A stretch of DNA of 64,000 nucleotides, from assembly GCF_965216415.1 (NCBI RefSeq), contig NZ_CBDCFU010000002.1; one strand, 5' to 3'. Both the position numbers and the translations under genes were made by a program. Positions 45,255 through 52,338 of the stretch are shown here, one piece after another. The notes beneath the pieces were generated by a model, which was not told the DNA's origin, did no database searches, and was given only the letters and a program-made list of their open reading frames with translations. Origin of the DNA: Marivita sp003149565 (GTDB taxonomy: Bacteria > Pseudomonadota > Alphaproteobacteria > Rhodobacterales > Rhodobacteraceae). Numbering within the stretch: the stretch's first letter is position 1; each line of letters begins with the position of its first letter.

Positions 45255-46940
45255 ATGGCATTGGACGAACGCAAAGGTGTCTGGAAATCCGCACGCGGCA
45301 AGGGCCGCAAGACGCCAAAGGGCCGCCAATACTCCGATGAGGCGCTGGCAGACGTACAAGCGCTTCTGGGCGACCGTCCCCGCCGCCGCGACCTCTTGAT
45401 TGAGTTCCTCCACCTGATCCAGGATGCGCACGGCCACCTGAGCGCTGCACATCTGCGCGCGCTGGCCGAGGAGATGCGCCTTAGCATGGCGGAGGTCTAT
45501 GAGGTCGCCACCTTCTACGCCCATTTCGACGTGGTTAAAGAAGGTGAAACTCCGCCGCCAGCGCTGACCATCCGTGTCTGCGACTCGCTCTCCTGCGAAC
45601 TGGCCGGAGCACAAGCACTTCAACAAGCTCTGGAAGAGGGGCTTGACCCGGCAGAGGTGCGCGTTGTCCGTGCACCATGCATGGGCCGGTGCGACACCGC
45701 GCCGGTGCTGGAACTGGGCCACAACCATATTGACCACGCGACCCCGGAAAAGGTGCAGGCCGCTATCGCGGCGGGCGACACCCATGTCCGCATCCCCGAC
45801 TATCAGGACCTGAAAGCCTATCTCGAAACGGGCGGCTATTCCGCGCTGACCGACCTGCGCGCCAATGGCAATTGGGAAGACGTGCAGGACAAGGTTCTGT
45901 CCTCGGGCCTGCGCGGTCTTGGCGGCGCGGGCTTCCCGTCTGGCCGGAAATGGGGCTTCGTGCGCGCCAATCCCGGCCCGCGATATCTTGCCGTGAACGG
46001 CGACGAGGGCGAACCCGGCACGTTCAAGGACCGTTTCTACCTCGAACGCGTGCCGCATCTTTTCCTCGAAGGCATGCTGATTGCAGCCTGGGCGGTCGAG
46101 GCGGACACGTGCTTCGTCTACATGCGCGACGAATACCCCGCTGTTCTCGAAATCCTGCGCCGCGAGATCGCATCGCTGGAGGCGGCGGGGCTGGTCGCGC
46201 CGGGCTATATCGACCTGCGCCGCGGGGCGGGGGCCTATATCTGCGGTGAGGAATCCGCGATGATCGAGTCGATCGAAGGCAAGCGCGGCATCCCGCGTCA
46301 CCGGCCGCCCTACGTCGCACAGGTCGGCATCTTTGACCGGCCTACCCTGGTGCACAATGTCGAGACGCTGCACTGGATCACCCGCGTGGTGCGCGAAGGT
46401 CCGGAGTGCCTGAGCAGCATCGAAAAGAACGGCCGCAAAGGCCTGCGCTCCTACTCGGTGTCGGGCCGTGTCGCCAATCCGGGTGTCTACCTGCTCCCTG
46501 CCGGCAGCACGATCACCGACATCATTGATGCCGCAGGCGGCATGGCCGCGGGCCACAGCTTCAAGGCCTACCAGCCAGGTGGTCCGTCTTCTGGCATTTT
46601 GCCCGCCTCGATGCAGGACATCCCGCTCGACTTCGACACGCTGCAACCGCACGGTTCTTTCATCGGCTCCGCCGCCGTCGTGGTGCTATCCGACAAAGAC
46701 AGCGCGCGCGATGCCGCGCTGAACATGCTGCGCTTCTTCGAGGACGAATCCTGCGGCCAGTGCACCCCCTGTCGGGTCGGCTGCGAAAAGGCGGTCAAGC
46801 TGATGCAGGCCGAGCACTGGAACCAGCCGCTGCTTGAGGAACTCTGCACCGCAATGGCCGATGCGTCGATCTGCGGGCTGGGGCAGGCGGCGCCGAACCC
46901 CATCCGTCTGACGATGAAGCATTTCCCGGACGAGGTCTGA
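45255..46940 (+). CDS. NuoE-NuoF fusion (formate dehydrogenase beta/diaphorase-like subunit)
   Basis: A 561-residue NADH-handling protein. Residues about 35-170 form a NuoE-like thioredoxin domain with a [2Fe-2S] site (CDSLSC and CMGRCD). Residues about 200-560 are NuoF-like: FMN/NADH loop GLGGAGFPSGRKW, NGDEGEPGTFKDR, an SLBB domain, and the 4Fe-4S motif SCGQCTPCRVGC. The fused form is that of FdsB-type subunits of soluble NAD-dependent formate dehydrogenases. No alpha subunit (FdsA) follows; ftsY comes next. It may pair with an alpha subunit encoded elsewhere, or work as a free diaphorase. Confidence 0.82.
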   Translation: MALDERKGVWKSARGKGRKTPKGRQYSDEALADVQALLGDRPRRRDLLIEFLHLIQDAHGHLSAAHLRALAEEMRLSMAEVYEVATFYAHFDVVKEGETPPPALTIRVCDSLSCELAGAQALQQALEEGLDPAEVRVVRAPCMGRCDTAPVLELGHNHIDHATPEKVQAAIAAGDTHVRIPDYQDLKAYLETGGYSALTDLRANGNWEDVQDKVLSSGLRGLGGAGFPSGRKWGFVRANPGPRYLAVNGDEGEPGTFKDRFYLERVPHLFLEGMLIAAWAVEADTCFVYMRDEYPAVLEILRREIASLEAAGLVAPGYIDLRRGAGAYICGEESAMIESIEGKRGIPRHRPPYVAQVGIFDRPTLVHNVETLHWITRVVREGPECLSSIEKNGRKGLRSYSVSGRVANPGVYLLPAGSTITDIIDAAGGMAAGHSFKAYQPGGPSSGILPASMQDIPLDFDTLQPHGSFIGSAAVVVLSDKDSARDAALNMLRFFEDESCGQCTPCRVGCEKAVKLMQAEHWNQPLLEELCTAMADASICGLGQAAPNPIRLTMKHFPDEV

Positions 46941-47005
46941 GCCTTCCATCTTGCGACTGAAATGACTAGGTGAAGGGAGAACATCCCTAGCACGGACGGC
47001 CCCTT

Positions 47006-48421
47006 ATGTCCTTTTTCGGTAAGCTGAAATCCAAGCTCTTCAAATCCTCGTCCAAGCTGGACGAGGGTCTGGACGCCATCGTTTCCGATGGTGGCGAGGA
47101 AACACCCACACCCGAGGTTCCGCAGCCCAGCGATCCGGAACCGCAGACGCCCCCGTCGGAGCCGGAGCCAGAAACCCCGCCTCCCGACGTGCCTTCGCCA
47201 GAATCGCCGGAAGAGGTTCCCGAGCCTGATCTGCCCGAGCAAGAGCCGGACGAACCGCGCGAAGTGCCACCGCCCGATCTGCCGGAGCCCGACCGCCCCG
47301 AAGAGGTGCCACAGCCGGACTTGCCCGGGCAGGATCGGCCCGAGACCCCCGGCCCGGACATGCCTGCGCCCGAGCCCACACCGATCAGCCCGCCGGCGCC
47401 GCCCTCCGAGGCCCCGCAACCCAGCGATCCCGCCCCGGCTCCCCTGCGCGAGGTGCAACCCGCCGCGCCGATGGAAGTGCCAGTACAATCCGTAGGCCTG
47501 GTCGAGAAAGAACCGCTGCCCGAGGTCAAGAAGCCCGGCCTGCTGGGCCGCCTCTTGGGGCGGTCCTCGACACCGACCGAAATCCGGCGCGAGCTGGACG
47601 ATGACATGCTGGAACAGCTCGAAGAGCTGCTGATCCAGGCCGACATGGGCGTCGACACCTCCCTCCGCGTAACCGCCAATATCGCCGAAGGCCGCTTTGG
47701 CAAGAAACTCAGCGTGCGCGAGATCAAGGAATTGCTCGCAGGCGAAGTGGCCCGCATCATGGACCCGGTCGCCAAACCTATGCCGCTTTATCCGACCAAG
47801 CCACAAGTCGTCTTGGTCGTGGGCGTGAACGGGTCAGGTAAGACCACAACCATCGGCAAACTCGCCAGCCAGTTTCGCAGCGCTGGCAAGAATGTCGTGA
47901 TCGCGGCGGGGGATACGTTTCGCGCCGCCGCCGTCGAACAGCTTCAGGTCTGGGGCGACCGCGCCGGTGTGCCAGTGCTGACCGCTGCCGAAGGCTCCGA
48001 CCCGGCAAGCCTTGCTTTTGACGCGATGACCAAGGCCCAGGCCGAGGGCGCGGATCTGCTAATGATCGACACAGCCGGTCGTTTGCAGAACCGCGCCGAT
48101 CTGATGGAAGAACTGGCCAAGATCGTCCGCGTGATCCGCAAGAAAGACCCCGACGCGCCGCACAACACGCTTCTCGTGCTCGACGCCACCACAGGCCAGA
48201 ACGCGCTGAGCCAGGTGGAGACCTTTCAGAAACTCGCCGATGTGTCTGGCCTCGTGATGACCAAACTCGACGGCACTGCCAAAGGTGGCGTGCTGGTGGC
48301 GCTTGCCGACAAGTTCGGCCTGCCGATCCACGCCATAGGCGTGGGCGAACAGATCGACGATCTGCAACCCTTCGACCCCGAGGAATTCGCCGCCGCCCTG
48401 ACTGGGCTTGGCGCGGAATGA
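47006..48421 (+). CDS. ftsY: Signal recognition particle receptor FtsY
   Basis: A 471-residue SRP receptor that brings ribosomes making membrane proteins to the translocon. An N-terminal basic tip (FFGKLKSKLFKSSSK) is followed by a long Pro/Glu-rich acidic A domain (about residues 30-160), then the four-helix N domain and the SRP GTPase: G1 GVNGSGKTT, DTFRAAAVEQL, DTAGR and TKLDGTAKGG. The A domain's repetitive PEP/PDLPE pattern is low-complexity. The true start is at 47006. It is probably monocistronic; a hairpin element follows the stop. Confidence 0.95.
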   Translation: MSFFGKLKSKLFKSSSKLDEGLDAIVSDGGEETPTPEVPQPSDPEPQTPPSEPEPETPPPDVPSPESPEEVPEPDLPEQEPDEPREVPPPDLPEPDRPEEVPQPDLPGQDRPETPGPDMPAPEPTPISPPAPPSEAPQPSDPAPAPLREVQPAAPMEVPVQSVGLVEKEPLPEVKKPGLLGRLLGRSSTPTEIRRELDDDMLEQLEELLIQADMGVDTSLRVTANIAEGRFGKKLSVREIKELLAGEVARIMDPVAKPMPLYPTKPQVVLVVGVNGSGKTTTIGKLASQFRSAGKNVVIAAGDTFRAAAVEQLQVWGDRAGVPVLTAAEGSDPASLAFDAMTKAQAEGADLLMIDTAGRLQNRADLMEELAKIVRVIRKKDPDAPHNTLLVLDATTGQNALSQVETFQKLADVSGLVMTKLDGTAKGGVLVALADKFGLPIHAIGVGEQIDDLQPFDPEEFAAALTGLGAE

Positions 48422-48490
48422 GGTCTTCTTTGTTTTCGAAATATCCCGGGGTGAGGCGCGCAGCGCCGAGGGGCAGCGCCCCTGAGACGG
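48422..48490 (-). repeat. Extragenic hairpin element, copy 2
   Basis: Read on the minus strand: GGGGCGCTGCCCC hairpin, a second small hairpin (CGGCGCTGCGCGCC), then CCCCGGGATATTTCGAAAAC and AAAGAAGACC. It begins right after the ftsY stop and probably forms the 3' end of the ftsY transcript. Confidence 0.55.
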
Positions 48491-48507
48491 ATTTTGCAAA
48501 ATCCGTC
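48486..48507. repeat. Perfect 22-bp palindrome before the DMT gene
   Basis: GACGGATTTTG and CAAAATCCGTC form a perfect inverted repeat ending 8 bases before the ATG of the transporter gene. It lies where the ribosome binding site should be, so it could fold over it. Confidence 0.5.
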
Positions 48508-48828
48508 GACCGCCCATGATCAGCGACTGGCTTGTTTCCATCGAAGGCACCGAAGCCGGGCAGCAGCTCGCTCTGTGGCTGGCCCTTCTTGCCGCCGTGC
48601 TGCACGCCGCATTCGGCGCTTTGCAAAAAGGCAAACATGATCCGTGGATGTCGCGCGGGGCGATTGATATCAGCTACGGTTTGATGGCCGCGCCTTTTGC
48701 TCTTTTTGTCGTGCCTTGGCCTGAACCGCATATGTGGCCGATTTTCCTCGGCGCGTTCCTCATTCACTTTCCACCTAATGGATCGAAGCCACCGGCTTCC
48801 AGCCGGTCCGCTTCAGCGAATCTGTTCT

Positions 48829-48893
48829 GATCTTCCTCCCCGGAATCTGAAGCCCCCGGAGGGGTATGGCTTCAGATTCCGGGGAGGAAGATC
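48829..48893. promoter_or_regulatory. 26-bp inverted repeat covering the tnpA ribosome binding site (copy 1)
   Basis: The arms 48829-48854 and 48868-48893 are a perfect 26-bp inverted repeat around a 13-base loop. The right arm contains GGGGAGGAAG and touches the ATG at 48894. Folded mRNA would hide the ribosome binding site, and the hairpin could also stop incoming transcription. IS200 is known to limit its transposase in this way. Confidence 0.75.
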
Positions 48894-49292
48894 ATGCGCT
48901 ACTCGTCATCCGCGCACACGCGATTTTATCACAGATACCACGTCGTGTGGGCCACGAAATACCGGTATAAAGTTCTGCAGGGGGCAATGCGTGAGCGGAT
49001 CCGAGAAATTATCATCCAGACCTGCGAGGAACTCGGCGTCCATATCGTGAAGGGCGTGTTGGCGCGCGATCACGTCCACATGTTCCTGTCGATCCCGCCC
49101 AAGCTGTCTCTTTCCGATGTCATGCAGCGCATCAAGGGCCGCTCATCCCGTCGCATCCAGATGGAATTTCCCGACCTGCGCAAGCGCTATTGGGGAAGGC
49201 GCTTTTGGGCACGTGGGTATTTCTCCACGACGTCCGGCAACGTGACCGACGACGTGATCCGACAATACCTGGAATTACATTCCTCCAAATGA
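48894..49292 (+). CDS. tnpA: IS200/IS605-family transposase TnpA (Y1), copy 1
   Basis: A 132-residue single-strand HUH transposase. The metal-binding motif is DHVHMFLSIPP and the catalytic Tyr lies in ARGYFSTTSGN near residue 112; the N-terminal HRYHVVWATKYRYKVL is typical of the family. Length is that of the small IS200 type. The RBS GGGGAGGAAG immediately precedes the ATG but lies in the arm of a 26-bp inverted repeat. It is identical to the product of copy 2, and both look intact. Confidence 0.95.
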   Translation: MRYSSSAHTRFYHRYHVVWATKYRYKVLQGAMRERIREIIIQTCEELGVHIVKGVLARDHVHMFLSIPPKLSLSDVMQRIKGRSSRRIQMEFPDLRKRYWGRRFWARGYFSTTSGNVTDDVIRQYLELHSSK

Positions 49293-49979
49293 TGCCTCCG
49301 GCGTCAGCCGGTGGTCCTTCACTTGGGCTACAAACTGCTGCAAGCGCAGGCCTACACCAAAGGCGCGTTCACCGTGGTCTATCCGGTGGTGCGTGGCACC
49401 GGGCCGCTCTTTGCCGTGATCGGCGCGTACCTGATCTTCGGTGAGGTGTTCACCGCAACCCAATGGCTTGGCCTCGCTGTGCTGCTTGCAGGCATCTTCG
49501 GCCTTGCGGTTTATAACCTGATCTTTCTCGAAACCGCGCGGGACACGCTGCCCGCAGCGTTGGCTCTGGCCATCGCCACGGGCCTCTTCGTGGCGCTCTA
49601 TACCACCTACGACGCCTATGGCATCCGGGCGACCGCAGACCCGTTCACCTTCCTCGCATGGTTCTTCATGATCGATGGTATCGCCATGCCGATCATTGCG
49701 GCGCTGCGCTATCGCAACATGACCCACAAACCAACGCTTGGGCCGCTGGCGGTCCGAGGTGTGATTGGCGGGCTTGTGGCTTTTTTCAGTTTCGGCTCGG
49801 TCATGGTGGCCACGCGGCTTGATCAGGTGGGTGAAGCGGCGGTGCTGCGGGAAACCTCTACCGTGTTTGCCGCAATTATCGGCTGGGTGTTTCTTAAGGA
49901 AACCGTGGGACCGCGAAGGATTGCGCTTATGGCCCTGATCGCGCTAGGGGCTGTCATCGTGGAATTCGGAGGCTGAGAC

Positions 49980-50579
49980 TTGGCACAACGGCACGTCCCG
50001 CAATGGGTAAAATCGGCACTGGAACTGGGCCCGGTGATCGGGTTCTTCGTCGCTTATCTCTGGGTCAAAGACGAGGTCTTTACCTTTGGCGGTACCGAGT
50101 ATGACGGGTTCATCGTCGCAACCGCCGTCTTTATTCCGGTGATCCTTGCCTCGATGGGGCTGCTTTGGAGGCTGACCGGTCATATCAGCCGGATGCAGAT
50201 CGTCACGGCTGTGCTGGTTGTTGTTTTCGGTGGGTTGACCGTTTGGCTGAATGACGACCGGTTCATCAAGATGAAACCGACGATGGTCTATCTGCTCTTG
50301 GGGGGGGTGCTCGCCATCGGACTTCTGCGCGGTCAAAGCTACCTGCGCGTGGTGATGGGGGAACTTCTTCCGATGGAGCAGGAGGGTTGGATGATCCTGA
50401 CCAAACGCATGACAGGGTTCTTCTTCCTGCTGGCGGCCTCGAACGAGATTGTCTGGCGCACACAAAGCACTGAATTCTGGGTATATTTCGAGACCTTTGT
50501 GCTCACTGGTGCGACGTTCGTATTCTTCATCGCGCAGGCCGGCTTGATCCAGAAATACAGCACCGCCGAGGAAGACTAA
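49980..50579 (+). CDS. Inner-membrane septation protein (YciB/IspZ family)
   Basis: A 199-residue membrane protein of the YciB (intracellular septation protein A) family. About five hydrophobic segments are visible, and the family pattern is GPVIGFFVAYL near residue 18, TVWLNDDRFIKMKPTMVYLLLG near 88 and NEIVWRTQSTEFWVYFETF near 155. In E. coli it takes part in envelope integrity and cell division. The start is a TTG at 49980 with GGAGG 8 bases upstream, close behind the DMT gene. Its stop overlaps that of the convergent Lrp gene. Confidence 0.88.
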   Translation: MAQRHVPQWVKSALELGPVIGFFVAYLWVKDEVFTFGGTEYDGFIVATAVFIPVILASMGLLWRLTGHISRMQIVTAVLVVVFGGLTVWLNDDRFIKMKPTMVYLLLGGVLAIGLLRGQSYLRVVMGELLPMEQEGWMILTKRMTGFFFLLAASNEIVWRTQSTEFWVYFETFVLTGATFVFFIAQAGLIQKYSTAEED

Positions 50580-51016
50580 CCCCGCCGGTCGATCTTGGTC
50601 GTCAGGTGGATGAAACTCTCGGAACTCTGAACACCCTTTGCTTCGGCAATGTCATCCAGCGTCTGGTCCAGGTCGCGCGTGGTCCGGGCGCTTATTTCGA
50701 CCACCAGATCGACCCGACCGGACACGGTGAAAACCGCCTCCACGTTCGGAAGCGATTGCAGCCGTGACAAAACCGCAGGCCCTGTGCGCGGCGCAATCGA
50801 CACAAGCGCCGTGGCGCGGATCGGAGCGGCCAGCGCATCGCCGCTGCGCAGGGTAAAACCGGCAATCACACCCTTTTCCAGCAGCCGGTCAATGCGTGTC
50901 TGCACGGTGGTGCGGGCCAGATCCAGCCTGCGGGCAAGCTCGGCCACCGGCATCCGCGCATCGCGGCGCAGCAGGGCGATCAGTTTGGTGTCAATTTCGT
51001 CGATCTGTACACTCAT
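50576..51016 (-). CDS. Lrp/AsnC-family transcriptional regulator
   Basis: A 146-residue feast/famine regulator. The N-terminal helix-turn-helix (IDTKLIALLRRDARMPVAELARRLDLARTTVQTRIDRL region) and the RAM ligand-binding domain (VFTVSGRVDLVVEISART...) are clear. The start is the ATG at 51016 (MSVQIDE). It is divergent from the PLP decarboxylase with 103 bases between start codons, which is the usual arrangement of an Lrp-type protein with the amino-acid gene that it controls. Confidence 0.9.
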   Translation of the reverse strand: MSVQIDEIDTKLIALLRRDARMPVAELARRLDLARTTVQTRIDRLLEKGVIAGFTLRSGDALAAPIRATALVSIAPRTGPAVLSRLQSLPNVEAVFTVSGRVDLVVEISARTTRDLDQTLDDIAEAKGVQSSESFIHLTTKIDRRG

Positions 51017-51119
51017 TTCGTCATTTTGACGGCAAATGAGTCTGTTTTGCAAGAATTGCCGATGCGAAATAACCGGAGCTTCCTGCACACTTGTGAAAAC
51101 AGAGCAGAATGAGGCAGTC

Positions 51120-52298
51120 ATGGGGTCAGAGCCAAGGGACATTACGCAAGACCACCTGGATCGGGCACGCGTCGCGGCGTTGATCCGCAAACTTCAACCG
51201 GACGACCCGTTGGCGCTTTTCCGGCCTCAGGTTTTGCACCGGACCGCACAGTACTTTTTGCGCGGGTTTCCCGGTCACGTCAGCTATGCTGTCAAAGCCA
51301 ATCCTGCGCCCGAGGTGTTGCACAGCTTGGTTCAGGCAGGAGTGACCGCCTTCGATGTTGCATCTTTGGCAGAAGCGCAGGCTGTGCGCGCGGTTCTTCC
51401 CGACGCACGATTGCATTACCACAACCCGGTTCGGTCGCGCAGTGAGATTGCAAAAGCCAAGTCCTTGGGTGTGGCCTCGTGGTCCGTGGACCGCCTTTCA
51501 GAGCTCGACAAGCTGGGACAGGTGCCAAACGGCGCGCAGGTGGCGGTGCGGGTGTCTTTGGGACGCGGCGGAGGCGCGTATGATTTCGGCAGCAAATTCG
51601 GCGCGTCACCCGATCTCGCCGAAACCTTGCTGCGCGCTGTGGCGGAACGGGGCATGACGCCTGCGTTGACCTTTCATCCCGGTACGCAATGCACGGACCC
51701 GGCAAGCTGGGCCGATTACATAGCCGCTTGCGCTGACATTGCCGCGCGCGCGGGCGTCACGCCAGTTGCTTTGAATGTGGGGGGCGGTTTTCCGTCTTGC
51801 GCCCAAGACGGCGACGCGCATCACCGGCTTTTTGAAACCATCGCCGCCGCGACGCGCACCCGTTTCGCAGAGCAGAGGCCGCAGCTTTGGTGCGAACCCG
51901 GCCGCGGAATGGTGGCGGGCGCGATGTGGTTGCTGCTTCGGGTCAAAGCGCGCGGCGTGGACATGCTCACCTTGAATGACGGGCTCTATGGAGCGTTGGG
52001 CGAATGGCGTGATATGGCGGTGCCGGGTGACCTCACCGCGTTCACCGAAAATGGTCAACCGATGACCGGTGCAAAAAGGGCATTTACCATCTTTGGCCCA
52101 ACCTGTGACAGTCTGGATCGGGTGCCGCATCCCTGGCGGTTGCCCTCTGGGATAGCTGAGGAGGATTACATCCTTGTCACCGGTGCTGGCGCTTACAGTC
52201 TCGCCCTTGTCACGCAGTTCAATGGATACGGGACATCGAGGGTGATTTCCCTCGAAACCGCGTCCGATCGTGCTGGACAGTGCCGCTTGGCAGGTTAG
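51120..52298 (+). CDS. Type III PLP-dependent decarboxylase (ornithine/diaminopimelate family)
   Basis: A 392-residue fold-III pyridoxal-phosphate decarboxylase. The PLP lysine is in SYAVKANPAPEVL near residue 58; the glycine-rich phosphate loop is NVGGGFPS; EPGRGMVAGA holds the conserved Glu-Pro-Gly-Arg; GPTCDSLDRV holds the catalytic Cys near the C-terminus. GPTCDS(L/I)D is typical of ornithine/lysine decarboxylases rather than diaminopimelate decarboxylase, so a diamine (putrescine or cadaverine) product is likely. It is divergent from an Lrp regulator. Confidence 0.87.
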   Translation: MGSEPRDITQDHLDRARVAALIRKLQPDDPLALFRPQVLHRTAQYFLRGFPGHVSYAVKANPAPEVLHSLVQAGVTAFDVASLAEAQAVRAVLPDARLHYHNPVRSRSEIAKAKSLGVASWSVDRLSELDKLGQVPNGAQVAVRVSLGRGGGAYDFGSKFGASPDLAETLLRAVAERGMTPALTFHPGTQCTDPASWADYIAACADIAARAGVTPVALNVGGGFPSCAQDGDAHHRLFETIAAATRTRFAEQRPQLWCEPGRGMVAGAMWLLLRVKARGVDMLTLNDGLYGALGEWRDMAVPGDLTAFTENGQPMTGAKRAFTIFGPTCDSLDRVPHPWRLPSGIAEEDYILVTGAGAYSLALVTQFNGYGTSRVISLETASDRAGQCRLAG

Positions 52299-52338
52299 TG
52301 TCCCTGCCAAATTATGACGTCAGACGCGCGAGGGCAGC

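Larger units (their letters stand above)
48768..49322 (+). mobile_element. IS200/IS605-type insertion sequence, copy 1
   Basis: A 555-bp element without terminal inverted repeats or target duplication. It lies 3' of TTCAC (48763-48767), and its own right end also ends in TTCAC, as expected when a single-strand Y1 transposase uses a pentanucleotide cleavage site. Subterminal hairpins occur at about 48785-48812 (left) and 49299-49313 (right). It carries only tnpA (no tnpB). It appears identical to the copy at 55782-56336. Confidence 0.9.
48516..49976 (+). pseudogene. DMT/EamA-family transporter gene split by an IS200/IS605-type element
   Basis: The 5' part (48516-48767) encodes a first pair of membrane helices ending GAFLIH. 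The 3' part (49323-49976) resumes with LGYKLLQAQAYTKGAF and runs to a normal C-terminus with VLRETSTVFAAIIGWVFLKE, the EamA-type repeat. Joining 48767 to 49323 restores a continuous frame of about 301 codons across the pentanucleotide TTCAC. The protein would be a ten-helix drug/metabolite-type exporter. As it stands the first part stops inside the element, at 48830, so the gene is off unless the element excises. Confidence 0.88.

Noticed and set aside
44664..46652. Very long minus-strand open frame of 662 codons
   Set aside because: Its last 133 residues are the real secreted protein; the rest is the antisense of the NuoE-NuoF fusion, with His/Arg/Ala-rich composition and no family match.
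47100..47460. Repeat-like pattern that could suggest a CRISPR or tandem array
   Set aside because: It is the Pro/Glu-rich low-complexity A domain of FtsY; units vary and lie in frame, with no conserved spacers.
46568..47806. Minus-strand frame of 412 codons opposite ftsY
   Set aside because: Glycine/arginine-rich mirror of the FtsY acidic domain; the plus strand has clear SRP GTPase motifs.
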